NCBI GenBank assembly: GCA_012295275.1
Contig: CM022665.1
Span: 9,798,476 to 9,862,475 of the forward strand
Direction of reading: 5' to 3'
DNA length: 64,000 bases
Origin: Chrysomallon squamiferum
Taxonomy: Eukaryota; Mollusca; Gastropoda; Neomphalida; Peltospiridae
Positions 48,713 to 61,437 of the stretch are shown here, in pieces. Under the pieces are notes generated by a model. That model searched no databases, had not been told where the DNA came from, and saw only the letters and a list, made by a program, of their open reading frames with translations. Made by a program: the position numbers and the translations under genes. The first letter of the stretch is position 1, and the number at the start of each line of letters is the position of its first letter.

Positions 48713-50399
48713 TTTAGTATTTTTCAGTTTGTTAATGGATATATTCAGTTTAATTGTTTCTTGTATATTCCATTTGTTTCTTGATATTTTCAACATTTTT
48801 GTTATTTTCTGTATCAGTGTATGGTGACTTTTTGGTTATGGAATGCTGAGGGGTTGATTTGTATCAATACATAACCTGCAGTACTAATCATACTACATCC
48901 ATCTTTAAAGAACATTTTTTTTTTTCTTTCTTTATGCTTTGTCTAATATTTTCCACTGTTTTGCCAAAATCTAACAGAGCATTTGCCAATCTCTTTGCTT
49001 CCTAACAGAGAAATTTATCTGCAGTTCTGTTCATCAATCCATACAGGAATAAAAAAAAATACGAATTATATAAATACAAAAGAAATTCTATAAATGTTAG
49101 AGAAGTTGTAAGTCTCATTATAATTATGTCCATATGTTGGTTATAAATGTACTTTTCAGTGAAATAGTTTTCACTGATACTTAATCTGTGTACTGTACAT
49201 ATGAATCAATAATACTATAACAAGGAAAGCTTAATTAATTCTATTTAATCAGAATACTGGAATTATTATAAATCTTTTAGTTAATAATAAAGATGAAAAA
49301 AAAATCAATTATATAAAATTAAAGAATAAAAAAAAATAAAAAAAAAACATTCTAAAATTTGAAAAACAAAATATCAGGGGTTTTTTTAAAGACAGTAATA
49401 TAGTTAATTTGTAGTTTTACTATAATTAACTGATATGGTATGATCATATATAATTCCATTAACTCAAGAAAGGTTTTAAAATATAATTTGTTTTATTTGA
49501 AAGAAAGGAAGGAAAGAAGAAATGTTTGTACGGAATTAATTTATATTTTAATTTTTTGTTACCTATATATAAAAATTGCAGCCTTTTGCTATCTCAGCCC
49601 TGTGTGAACCTGTTAAAAAATGTAACCAAGTTTCAAAGACAGAGTAACTGACAAATGTAAGTATAAGGATTATGCAGTTTGATTAATTGCCAGACAAAAT
49701 AGTTTTTTGGGAAACAGAGTCTCAAAAGGGATTCACATATATTATTTTAATAATTATAATGTGTGTGGACTCCCTTTAAAATTGTATTTTCAATATAACC
49801 CTGGTCATTTCCATAACTTTAGTGATATGTTAATTTTATTATTTACAGTACCTGTATACAATACATAATAGGTAGCACTAGCTAGAACATAATGTTTCTT
49901 TCTGATGTGTCCACCTATCTCTAAACAATCCAAAGCAAATAAATCATTATTTTCAGAATATTTATCTTCATAAATAAAGCTTTTTGAAGACTCTAAGAGC
50001 TCTTCTGTTGTTGAAAAATAGCAAAACAATGTGTAGATTGTCAAATTCCGAAATTGTTTATTTATCTTTGTTCAACAATTTTATTGTCCTCAGACATTAT
50101 CTGAGCTGTGTTAGAACTGGATATAATGATGAATGACATGAAACAAACAGGATGATTTATCTGAACAATTCATTCAGAGTTTGTTATATTCCATGACAAT
50201 GAAATTTGTGTGGTGGCATATAAATGTAAGAGATATATTTTAAAATTTTATGTGTTTGCTTATTGTTCCAGTCCAGTGAATCATTTATAGAAAATTTATT
50301 CAGCATGAAATTACCAAAAAAAAAAAAAAAATAATAATAATAACCTAAAAAAACAAAATAAACCAAATAAAATATAAAAGAGATAAAAGAGGAAATATA

Positions 50400-50424
50400 A
50401 ATAAATAAAATAAAATAAAATAAA

Positions 50425-50460
<36 letters not shown>

Positions 50461-50550
50461 ATCAAAATAAAATAAAACAAACAATCAAACAAATGAATAA
50501 AATAAAATAAAATAATAATAATAATAATAATAATAAATAATAATAAAAAT
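50400..50550. repeat. (AAATA)n, (TA)n and (AAT)n block
   Basis: Compound A-rich and TA microsatellites. Confidence 0.92.
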
Positions 50551-50693
50551 CCTTACAGTTACTAGAGAGCACTAACTTCATTTTGAATCATCATAAATAA
50601 CTGAGATCTGTGTAATTTCAAAGCTTGTATTTTCTAGTTTCTAAATAATGAAAACTAAAAATTGTTTCACAAAAATGTTATTTTTTGGTATGA

Positions 50694-50822
50694 GCTGGTC
50701 ACTTAGTGTAATATTTTTGGACTTTTCCAGTTAGTTCTTGACAGCATCTGGAACTATGATTTGATCCCATTACATATCAGTATTAGTTATTATGACTTAT
50801 CCACTGCACCACCTGCTGCATT
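50694..50822 (-). mobile_element. tRNA-derived SINE head (minus orientation)
   Basis: Minus strand has A box GGTGCAGTGGATAAGTC (50794-50810) and B box GGGATCAAATC (50758-50768), 26 bp apart, typical tRNA-promoter spacing. The arms do not form a tRNA cloverleaf. Confidence 0.65.
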
Positions 50823-51666
50823 TTTGTTTTTTTAAATTGTTATATTATTAAAAAAAGTAAAAACAAAAAAATATTTTTCATATTTTTGGAGGTATTTGTA
50901 TATGCACAGGAACTGCAGAGTTTTCTTGGTTTCATTTTATTTTATTTTACACACAGTGTGACATATACAAGAATAAAGGAAAGACAACATAAAAAAAAGA
51001 AAAAAAAAACTAAATTAAATTAAAAAAAAGAAACATTAAAGACAAGAAAAAAGAAATAACAGAGATCATGGATTTAGTTTAATTTTGTTTGTTGACATAA
51101 TAAAATATATTTATGAGCTTCAGCTGAATAGAAACAGAAAAAATATCAGTTCAATAAAAGATTAAGAACCGGTTTATAGTTCTACAAAAAAAATATTTAT
51201 TTCTGAATTAAAAAAAAAAAAAAAATATTTAAAAACCCAATGTGAAGGTTGTTTAGAAAGATTTTAAAAATTACTGATATCTAAAGAGAGGAAAATTTTG
51301 AATTTTTTAAATGAATAAAAAAAAAAAAAAAAAAATATTAAAGTGTTTTGCTATATAATATACTATATAAGATTGTCGACAAGTGAAAAGTATGCAGGTT
51401 TCAATACCTTGTCTTCATATTTTTTTTTCTTTCTACCTCCCTCTACCTTCCTCTATCTCACATACAAGCATAATTATTTACCCTCCCACACTAACACACC
51501 AAAATCCCCCCTCAAAAAAATGAACCCACATTCACATACATGCCTGCATATTCAGGTTATAAAATATTAATTGATTAAGTCTTATATCGTTAAAATCACA
51601 AATATAACTGTTTGTTTACCACTCAAAACATACAAAATACATTAATGACCACACACAATTACTTAC

Positions 51667-51729
51667 ATAAACTTTAGGATCCCTAAGCATGCGTACATTT
51701 TGTCCTATAGGACAATCACCCCATGACAT
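51667..51729 (-). CDS. Candidate 63-nt upstream exon, possible alternative KCNQ1 first coding exon
   Basis: On the minus strand, a 3' splice site TTTTTTAAATCTGTAG is followed by 21 codons starting with ATG, MSWGDCPIGQNVRMLRDPKV then Tyr, and a consensus donor TAT|GTAAGT. Only this frame is open; the other two contain stops. Both ends are phase 0. Base composition is richer than the flanks. Splicing to the phase-0 AG sites inside channel exon 1 (CTTGCAG before GKVYNF, or TCACAG before MDKMMD) would give a KCNQ1 isoform with another N-terminus. It could instead belong to another gene or be chance; the residues are not matched to a known protein. Confidence 0.35.
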
Positions 51730-52049
51730 CTACAGATTTAAAAAACCCATCCAGTCAATCAGAAATGAAATCATTACTAATACAAATTTTAGCAGATTCA
51801 ATAAACACACAGACAAACAGATATGAGTTGGTATTAGCTCTTTTTGTATTTTCAATTAAAAGAGTGAAATGTTATCTGCTTCGACAGTGTGAGTGAGGTT
51901 TCATTTTGCAACCACTACAACACAGTCTGCATGTGAGAACATTTCCTGTAGTTGCTGGCCGATTTCTTCAGTGGCTATCCTTTTACTTGTGTAATTAAAA
52001 ATGAATGAAAAGAAGTGAATTATATCAGGGAACTATACTAGACTAGTTC

Positions 52050-52166
52050 TTAAGAGAACAAAAAAATATTGTAATAGAACTGATTAAAAAAAAATACTGT
52101 AACATGAACTGATTAAAAAAAAAAATTGTAACAAGAATTGATGACAAAATACAAAAAAAAAAAAAA

Positions 52167-52210
<44 letters not shown>

Positions 52211-52307
52211 TAAATTAAATAAAATAAAATAAATAAATAAAATCAACAACAAAGAAGAATTGATGAAAAATTAAACACTAACACATAAAAAAATAAAACA
52301 GTAAAAA

Positions 52308-52343
<36 letters not shown>

Positions 52344-52570
52344 CTAACAAGAATTGATGAAAAAACATGGTATCAGAATTTATGAAACAAATGTAACACG
52401 AAATTGATAGGAAAAGATAATGTAACAAGAATTAATTGATAAAAATAAAAAATAAAAGTAAAAAAAGTAATACAAATTGATGAAAAAGAATACCCTAACA
52501 GGAAATGATAGAAAAAAAAAGTGAGATAAAAACTGATAAAAACCTGAAACTTAATTGATGGAAAAAAATC
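52050..52570. repeat. Degenerate minisatellite mixed with (AAT)n
   Basis: About twelve loose copies of TGTAACAAGAATTGATGAAA with A-runs, spaced about 25-45 bp, interrupted by (AAT)n expansions at 52158-52208 and 52307-52340. Confidence 0.85.
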
Positions 52571-52732
52571 AACAGTAAAATCGGCAATTAATTTAATTTT
52601 TATCAGTAACGCAAACAAGACAATGTCAAAAAAAACAAAAAAAACAACAACCAAAAACAAAGTAATTAAAATAAATCCTGCAAAGCAAGCAAAAATAAAA
52701 TTTTTGCTGTATTAAAAGAAAACTGAATGAAG

Positions 52733-52960
52733 CAAGCTGTATAGTTCAAAGGTGAAATGCTTGCTTCAGGAATGTTGGGACTCAGGATCAACCCTCCACA
52801 GCATGCCGTTAGGGCTAAATCACAATCCAGCCTATGTCTCATTGCTGGTTTTATGTGCTTTCCTCTTTATAAAAGATCTGTTTCTGCTAATGAAAATAAT
52901 TTAGCAGATCTCCTCTGAAGATTGTATATAATGTTTTATCTAAATAATGTTGGTGATAAA
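52733..52960 (+). mobile_element. tRNA-derived SINE relic (plus orientation)
   Basis: A-box-like TATAGTTCAAAGGTGAAATG (52739-52758), B box GGATCAACCCT (52784-52794), then AGGGCTAAATCACAATCCAG with CC, and TTTATAAAAGATCTG with TTTCTGCTAAT. The order matches the family consensus I recall (GGGCTATTTCT, TATAAAAGATC, GCTGCTAAT). Confidence 0.75.
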
Positions 52961-53089
52961 ATAATTAATAGATATTTAACACTATCTTTTAATTTTCAAA
53001 AGTTAACACTATATTAACACTATATTATTTATCTTTCATATCTATCAAAGATGAAAAGAAAGCACACAAACAAACAAAAACAATATATA

Positions 53090-53179
53090 TAAAATAAAAA
53101 TAAAATAAAATAATAATAATAACAATAATATTAACAATAATAATAATAGTAATGGTAATAATAAAATACAATAAATTCA

Positions 53180-53218
<39 letters not shown>

Positions 53219-53275
53219 GAAATATAATAGAAATAAATAAATAAATAATAAACTGAAAAAAAGAAAAGATTAAAA
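53090..53275. repeat. (AAT)n / (AAATA)n block
   Basis: Long (AAT)n with AAC and AGT interruptions. Confidence 0.9.
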
Positions 53276-53579
53276 AAAGTGAAATTTTTATTTAATATTA
53301 TTTGTGACATTCTAACAAATGAACCACCTCACATTATCATTGATTTCAGTTTTGATATAAAAATATTTGCTTGTTGTTAAGTCTTTGTAAATTTTACAGT
53401 TCAAACAATCGTCAGCTGCTGCAAGTGGCATCCTTGCTAATCAAAAGAAATGTGAACCCTGGACAATCTTGCTGCATGCATAATTGAAGAACTAATAGTC
53501 CGAAGTGATCTGTTTCCATGTTTTCCTGTTCGTCTCAACACCAGACTATATTATTTATCGCTTGTTCTTTTACTGCTGT

Positions 53580-53990
53580 TTCAGTTAATATTTATTTTAT
53601 ATGCTGCTGATTTTAAGTTAACATTTGTATTATTAATTATGACTTATACCACTTAATAATAATGTTAGTAATATTAGTTAATAATGCTGAATGTTTATTT
53701 TTATATTTTTTACTTTATATATATCTATATATACATTACAATTTATGCTATTTGCTAACTGTATATATCAGTTAATAGTCATGTAAATTACTGTTATATT
53801 ATTTATTTAATTACTCCTTAAATTAGTTAATATTTATATAAATTACTCTTTGAATCAATAGATATTTATATTAATTACAACTTATATCATTCAATATTTA
53901 TATAAATCACTATTTATATCAGTTAATAAATATGTAAATTACTAATTATATTAATTAATATTAATATTCATGGTTAATATTTAATAATCA
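53580..53990. repeat. Degenerate AT-rich tandem array, unit about 35-45 bp
   Basis: Repeated TTATATCAGTTAATA and TATGTAAATTACT motifs (for example 53767, 53831, 53919), about nine loose copies. Confidence 0.7.
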
Positions 53991-54114
53991 CTATAATATT
54001 ATTATTTTTCCTGCCCTTCTGGTGCATGGTGCAGAAACAATTAACTATAGTTGTTAATTATTACATTAATTACTACTTTTATTTTGTTAGTATCTTGTTT
54101 TTCTAGGAAAGACT

Positions 54115-54345
54115 TAAAAATATATCTAACAAACCACCTGAACATGCTGAAAACAGTGCCTAGAGTTCTGACCTCATATGTGATGGATTACAGGATCTAT
54201 CCTAGTTAGTGTATCCTTTGGGCCATTTCCAATTTCAGCCAGTGTCTTTACACAGACTTTTCACAAACTATGATACATGATTTGAAAGCTGCAGAAAAAT
54301 GAATATAAAAGATTCCCTCTCTGTTGTTACAGTAAGAATAACTTA
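54115..54345 (+). mobile_element. SINE relic (plus orientation)
   Basis: ACAGGATCTATCCTAG (B-box region), TTTGGGCCATTTCCAATTTC with AGCCAGTG, then GAATATAAAAGATTCCCTCT with CTGTTGTTACAG. Same motif order as the other copies; head eroded. Confidence 0.7.
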
Positions 54346-54590
54346 TTTTTTTGAAAAACACATTTTTTTAACAAAAAAACATCACAAGTCTGAGACCTTA
54401 GAAAAGTATGTCAAGGCGTTAAATTGAAGATTCTCTATGGTGTGGTTTGATGTCTTTGTACAAGTAATTCTGTCTATGTAATCTGTCTATGTAATGATCT
54501 GTAATTAGTCTAGCCATTCCCTTTTCACCAGTCCTGAATTAAAAACTCCCATTGGTTTGTTTTAATAAAAAAAACAAGAATCTCTCCTTC

Positions 54591-54622
<32 letters not shown>

Positions 54623-54644
54623 GAAAAACGATTTAACCTACGCA

Positions 54645-55113
54645 CTTTAAATAATAATAGTTTTACTCAGCAATTTAGTTAAAAGAAATAAAAATATAAT
54701 AATAATGTTAATTTTAGGTAGACAAAAGTATTTTGTATCTGTTTTCTCAGCGTACTAATGTGGAATTCTCTCATTGTGAAACAAAATGATAAAAATGGAA
54801 AAGTTAAGCTTAGCTAGACAGAAACACAAGCAAAAGACTACCCAAAATATCTACTAGAACCCCACCTCAAAAAAATGAAATGATTTGAAAATAGTATTTT
54901 ACATTTGTGTTCATACAATAACAGTTTACACAGTATCCTAATAGGAAATTCGCTAACAAAGAAACAAAATGATAATATGAAGAAATTAACTTCAGCTAGA
55001 TAAAAGTATGTTAAATCAGTCTTTTAAATAAATTATAATGAGTTTCTTTATCAGTATAACTGGAAACAAAGTGATATGAAAAAATTAATTTTAGCTTGAT
55101 AAAGGTATATTAA

Positions 55114-55150
<37 letters not shown>

Positions 55151-55690
55151 TTATTATTATTATTAATTTTTTTATTTAATACCAGTCTACCCAGCAATAA
55201 ATGGGAAATCTCCTTCACCATAAAACAAAATAATAGTATGAAAAATTAACTTAAATTTATGTTTTATATAATAACAATTTTCTCAGCAGTCTAATGGTAT
55301 ATTTCTTTACCATAAAAGAAAATAATAACATTAAGAAATTAACTTCAGTATAAATACATCATATTTTTTTTTAATTCGTATAATAACATCCTTTGCAATG
55401 AAAAGAAAAATTACTATGAAAGAAAATGACAATATGAAAAATTAACTACAAACTACATTATATCTGTGTTTTATATAATAACATCATCTGCAGTCCAGTG
55501 GGAAATTTCTTTACCATAAAATAAAATAATGACTGCAATAAAAAGTAAACTGCAATAAAATTGCATCATATTTTTTTTATCTAACAATAACATTTTCTGC
55601 AACTGAATGGAAAATGTCTTTACCATAAAACAAAATGATGATATGAAAACTTTAACTTTCAACAAAAGTACGTCCTCTTTAGTCTAATTA
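54645..55690. repeat. Degenerate tandem array, unit about 110-130 bp
   Basis: About eight copies of ATAATAACATTTTCTCAGCA, CTAATGGGAAATTTCTTTAC, CATAAAACAAAATGATAATA with TGAAAAATTAACTTCAGCTA. Copies differ by substitutions and by an inserted (TTA)n tract at about 55118-55165. Confidence 0.88.
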
Positions 55691-55839
55691 GGCTCAGTGT
55701 AGTGATTCACAATATGTGATTAGTGACTCATTAAGATAGTGATAAACAATCAGTTTGTAGGATATATGCTGCTACAATTGATTTCGAAAGACTAAGAATA
55801 GGATAGACTGTATTGATCATGTAAGGAAACTATGATGTA

Positions 55840-56790
55840 TGGTAGCTAATGAACAGTTAGTATTGTAAGTTTTGACTGAGTGAAGAAATAATGAACACAC
55901 TGTTTTTCTCTCATTTTGTGGCAATGCAGGATAATCAGCATCAAAAATGTTTTGTCTTGCTTTGAGACAGAACTGAACAGCAGTTTGTAGTAATGTAATA
56001 TTAGTGGTATTGACAAATATTTTGTCTTGTTTTGACCAGTAACGAAAAATTAGTATTGTTGACACATGTATTGCACAGGTATTTTTGTCACTTCTTTGTA
56101 ATGAAAAATCATCAGCATTAAAACTATATTTTGTCTTGTTTTGTTGTTTTAACATAACATATTGTTTTTCTGTCACTCATCTGTAATACAGTATCAACAT
56201 TAAGAAATCTTAGTTTGCCTTGTGAAATATAATACACATTTTGCAGAGGTATTTCTGTCATTCCATTGTAATGAAAGATAATTTTTTTTTTCTTAATTTG
56301 ACAGTTTCTGTTGTTGTTTTAACAGAGATAAAAATAGCACACGTATTTTTCTGACACTTTGTGGCAATGCAGTATTAGTGGCATTAAAAAATATTTTGTC
56401 ATGTTTAGTCAATTTGTATTGTAAGTTTCAACCAAGAGAAAAATCAACATTTATATAATGTTTCTTAACTCCTCAGTAATGCGGGATCAGCAGCATTGAA
56501 AAATATTTTGTCTTGTTTTCATTTATATAACTGTAGTTTGTTTAGTAAATTTTCAGAGAGTAAAAAATAACACACATACAGTTCTTCTGTCACCTCATGG
56601 TAATGCAGTGTTATCAGCATTCAAAATGTCTTCTCTTTGTTTTGACTTACAACTAAAAAACAGTTTGTATTGTTAGTTTAAACTAAGAAAAACAACATGC
56701 CTATTGCACAGGTGTTTTTGTATCTTCTCTGTAATGCATTCTGTCTTCTGTTGAGCAAAAACTAGTTGATGTTAGTTTGACTTTTTTTTT
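55840..56790. repeat. Degenerate tandem array, unit about 85-140 bp
   Basis: About nine copies of GTATTTTTGTCACTTCTTTG, TAATGCAG, ATCAGCATTAAAAATATTTT with GTCTTGTTTTGA and CAGTTTGTATTGT. Landmarks at about 55910, 55995, 56090, 56172, 56257, 56352, 56468, 56590 and 56730. A 119-codon minus ORF inside (55817-56176) is a by-product. Confidence 0.87.
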
Positions 56791-58904
56791 TTAAGTTCTT
56801 TTCAGCTAGACAAAATTACAGGTACTGAATCATTTATCCAGCAAGGTTTGGGACTGGAGGTGCTCTGGATTTCTGGATTTGCTGGATTTCTAGATACATA
56901 CTAATAACATACTTCTTTTTTAATCCATTAAAAATTTTAAATTACCTGTATTGAATATGATCTATAATAAATAGGATGAAAATTAAACGAAGAAAAGAAA
57001 GAACATGATTTTATTTAAATGATATCTGTACAAATTAACACTTCTTAAAACAATTAAAATATCGTGTATAATATATCAGATGAAAATTAAATAAATGAAA
57101 ATAAAAAACATAATTTAATTTGACAGGTAGAATGACTTCTGTGAGAGATTTATCTCTACACAGCAACAGTCTCACTTAAACCTGTTCAAAGTGTATGTCA
57201 TGGAAAAGACTGATGCAGCAAGTGACAATTTGCTGTGTGACTAATTTAAAAGTAGTCACTTACTACTACTAATAATAATAACAATAATAACAAATAATTG
57301 CTGGTTTTCTGAATGCCAGATAAATGGTTCGGTACCTGTATATAATATTATTATGAATACCATAATAACAATTTTCTCAGTAATAATTCTGTATTTCTCA
57401 GTTACACCAAATCTAGAATTAAGTAGCATTTTGGTGGTAGTAAATTAAGCTAATTTGCATATTCTTTTTATCATAAATATCCTTTTGCTATACACAATTT
57501 CTATTTCTATAAAATTTTGTTTGGTTGCAAAAATATGCTTAGCTGTGCCTAATTAGCAATCATTAAAAATTCTATCCAAACTTAACTAACTGTACAACCT
57601 GGACTTTGGAAAAGCTCTTCAAATATATTTTTAGTATTTCAAATTTATAATTTTTTTCTCTTTGAGTTATTAGACAATGTGGCATCCATGTAATCTTTTC
57701 TATCAAAAAACTAAAAAACTAAAACATTGTGTCTCAGTGATGTTTTCCAGTGCTAGCTTGAAATTCAGTACAGATACTTAATCCATGATTCAATGTGTGC
57801 AGTCACATATATTTTTCATTCTATAATCAGTACTTTGGTGGGATGTATTATAGTTTATAGTAATAGTTACAACAAACACTGCATTTGTCATGGATGCAAG
57901 ATCATAAAAATTAAAATAGTTTACTGTCTGGATTTGATGGTAAGATTGTATGATGTTACAGGAAACTAACATATAGTTTGCATTTTTCATTTTACATATC
58001 ACAATCTACATACTGCTCTTGCCTGTTGTTTTTCTCTTAACCAATATGTACTTGATACCCAGTATGACTCGATTCACAGAAACAAACACATGTGCATGGA
58101 CAAATACAAACACAGATATACACACACACCTACACAGGACACACACATGCACAACCTGCAGCCCGCATAAACCCCCAACACACACACACAAAATGGCAGT
58201 ACAAAGATTATTATTCAGTGAAGCACACTGTGTCCACTACTGTTCTTCACAAACATTGTAGGGAACTTATGTTCAAGTGAAGTGAAGCATATTGCTGTTA
58301 TATGCTTCAGTAATGAATGACCACTTAGGAGACACCATGTGTATTTCACTTTCTCAAGTTCCGTTAGACGATACAAATGGTTTAAGAACAAATATGCTAG
58401 TTTTACACATATCACTAGTTTTGTCTCATTATTAATAACAAAGTTATCAAAGCATATGGAGAATGATATAATGTTTCAGTAATGAACTGTTTCCAGAGAC
58501 CATCTGTATTTTGCTTGTTTCATCAGTAGATTTTGTTCATAAGAAACCCATTATTCAAAGTACACAGCACATGTTGAGAAATGTATTAATACTAAATAAC
58601 TTGCAGAACACTATGCAGTGTTAATCTAGCAATCACCAGTAAAATTAGAGGATACTTACAAAGCCCAAGGAGAGCAGCATTAGGAATAATGATACTAAAT
58701 AGATCAGTAATAGATGAGATATTCTGATGGTGTCTGTATTTCACTTGCTTGACCAATACATTTTGTTTATAAGAATCCCACAAACATTGTAAGAAGATGC
58801 ATAAATAATAGATGATGACTAAAAGGACTCTGTGCATACATTTTGTCTGTCTAATACCAGTAATGTAACAACATTCTCACAAAGAATGTGGTGAATATGA
58901 GGGC

Positions 58905-58906
58905 AG

Positions 58907-58940
<34 letters not shown>

Positions 58941-59100
58941 TGTATGTATGAATGCATGTTTGTATCTGTGTATGTATGACTGTATGTATAAGAGTAAATA
59001 TGATTGTATGTATGTATATGTATATGGCTGGCTGGCTGGATGTGTGTATGTATGCATGTCTGTATGAATGTGGGTGTATACATATGTACACAGACACACA
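58905..59100. repeat. (TATG)n array
   Basis: TATG tetranucleotides, cleanest at 58910-58950, with GACTG and GGCTG interruptions. Confidence 0.93.
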
Positions 59101-59724
59101 TACACAATATATCAGTAATTAATGATTTCTTACAGGACACTGAATAATATTTATATTTAGTTTAACTATAATCAATGTTTATAAAATACCCAGTCAGAAA
59201 CATATGGTGTTATATACACAAATCAGAAATAAACAAAGATTTATGAGATTATATTCCATTTTTTGTTTTTATTTGCTGTATCCAGTGAAGTTGTTTAAAA
59301 CACTTATGTAATAATAATAATGACTTGCAATATAGTGTAACCGTTAACGTTATAGTATTCAAATAGAATTATAAATACGTGCTGAATGCATTTTTAACAG
59401 TGAATGAAGATTATAATTAAAAAACATATTTAGTCTTGCTCTGATTAATCATTTCTGTTCGTGTTTGACTGATTTGGTTTTATAAATTTAGATTTATATA
59501 TACTGCTTTTAATGTGTGTTGAGTAGGTTGATTATTCACAGTTCACTGAATCATGTTAAATAATTTAAGTCAACCTATGTGTGAGATTTTTAAAATTTTT
59601 AATTCTATTTTTTACATTTTATTTCTTCTCATTAAACATTTCTCAAAAAGTGTAGTGATTCTGGTTTTTAATTTAGATTAACACATCATAATTTAAGATT
59701 GTTTTATATAATGTGTGTATATAT

Positions 59725-59771
59725 GTATATATATATATATATATATTTACATACATATATGTATGTATATA

Positions 59772-59809
<38 letters not shown>

Positions 59810-59812
59810 AAA
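59725..59812. repeat. Compound (TA)n(TG)n(TA)n microsatellite
   Basis: TA, CATA, TG and TA runs. Confidence 0.93.
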
Positions 59813-60249
59813 AAGCTTGTTTGTTATATAATATATTTTATCTTTTCTGATAAACCATTTCTCTGAATCAGATGTATCCATTTAGGTTTGCATGTGTGTG
59901 AGACTGGTTTATTTATTTTATTTTATTATAATTAATAATTTCTGTCCATGGCTGGCTGAATCTGGTTTGTTAATTTACGTTTACATGTGTTTAAGATTGT
60001 TCTGTTAAGAAGATCACAGATGTTATTGTTGTGGAGATTTGCTTCTCTGTTTTGTTAATCAATAATTATCAGATCATCTTTTTTTTCTCTTTCTAAGGCT
60101 GCCTTTGTTTGATTTCTTTTGCATTTTGTTATGTAAAAATAGGTTCTATTTTAATCCTTTTTTCATAATCCACGTATTGTTTTGTCTTCTTCTGATGATC
60201 GATGTTCATATTAAAAACACAAGAAAACTATTTTAATAAGTTTTATATA

Positions 60250-60615
60250 AAGGATTTAAAGTAATGGCAACAGTGACCTAAAGAGAATGGCTGTTCTGAC
60301 CTACATAGAATAATTGTTACAATGATCTATATTGAAATACTGTTTGAAGTGACCCATATTAAAGTAATGGTTATATTGACCTGTATAGAAGAACGGTTCT
60401 AATGATCTATATATAAGTCATGGATGTAGTGACCTATACAGAAGCATTGTCAATACTGACCTAAATCGAAGTAATGGTTGCAGTGACCAATATAAAATTA
60501 ATGATTGGAGTGACCTGTATAGAAGTAATAGCTGCAATAACCTACAGAATGGCAGTAATAACCTATATAGAAGTAATAATGGTAGTGACCTATATTATTC
60601 TGTAATGACCTACAC
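60250..60615. repeat. Degenerate tandem array, unit about 27-32 bp
   Basis: About twelve copies of AGAAGTAATGGTTGCAGTGA followed by CCTATAT, with many substitutions (60260 to 60612). Confidence 0.9.
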
Positions 60616-60821
60616 AATCATGCACTGGGAAAAAAAATGAAAATGGTCAATAAAATGCCAATGTCCACTTGTTTTCATAAAAATTAACATTAATATTGTT
60701 CATCATCTTTAGTAAAACACATACTAAATAGGCATTTTCCCAGTAATAAATATTTTACAGTTTAGTATAGAGTAGTATTCATCTGTTTATTGACAGTAAG
60801 TCACAACACACACAGATTGGT

Positions 60822-60890
60822 ATGGGGACCCCGGTGCTTGTGGGGTGCCTGGGCCCCTGCCTCAACACAGTCACCAAGCATGAGTGCTGT
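60822..60890. other. Short GC-rich islet
   Basis: GGGGACCCCGGTGCTTGTGG and GGTGCCTGGGCCCCTGCC stand out from the AT-rich flanks. Palindromic pieces (GGGGACCCC, GGGCCC) are present. A 69-codon plus-strand frame crosses it, but no splice sites or family match were found. Could be part of a gene or a foreign insertion. Confidence 0.4.
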
Positions 60891-61249
60891 TTAATATACA
60901 TAAAAATTCATTCAGTGTTTATAAATACCTTCTATTTAGAACAGCTAACAAACACACTACCTAATAATAAATATTTCACCAGGAAAAAGGAAAAGGAATC
61001 TCATAATAATGGCTCTCATTCTGCTATGTGATTTCCCATTAACATTATAATGGACAGTATTAACCACGGTAAACCACATGGCCTAAAATGAAGAGATCTG
61101 TATTAAGCACATTTTTTGTGTATCTTTGGAACACTGTTGAAAGTATATATAAATAAATTGTGTAAATATTATAATACATCGTTCAAAGTGTTTATTTTTA
61201 AATGTGAAGATAATTTATTTGTGTAGTAGTATGCTGGGAATAATAATAA

Positions 61250-61360
61250 TAATAATATATTCAAATAAATACATAAAAATAAATGACTAAATGAAAGTAT
61301 GTATGAATGAATAAATGAATAAATGAATGAATGAATGGATTTATAAATAAATGAATACAT
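61250..61360. repeat. (AATA)n / (AATG)n tract
   Basis: AATAAATGAATGAATG-type tetranucleotides. Confidence 0.9.
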
Positions 61361-61437
61361 GCTGTTCAACAACACCTCAGCACATCTTTATATCAACACC
61401 AGTTAGATGTTATTAATTAGCTTTTGTAATGATAGTA

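Noticed and set aside
49805-50044. 79-codon minus ORF (YEDKYSENNDLFALDCLEIG region)
   Set aside because: Composition looks protein-like and AG/GT motifs flank it, but there is no recognisable family and no second exon to join. ORFs of this size are expected by chance several times in a window this AT-rich.
55817-56176. 119-codon minus-strand ORF
   Set aside because: Falls within the degenerate 85-140 bp array; no domain resemblance and sister units are not open.
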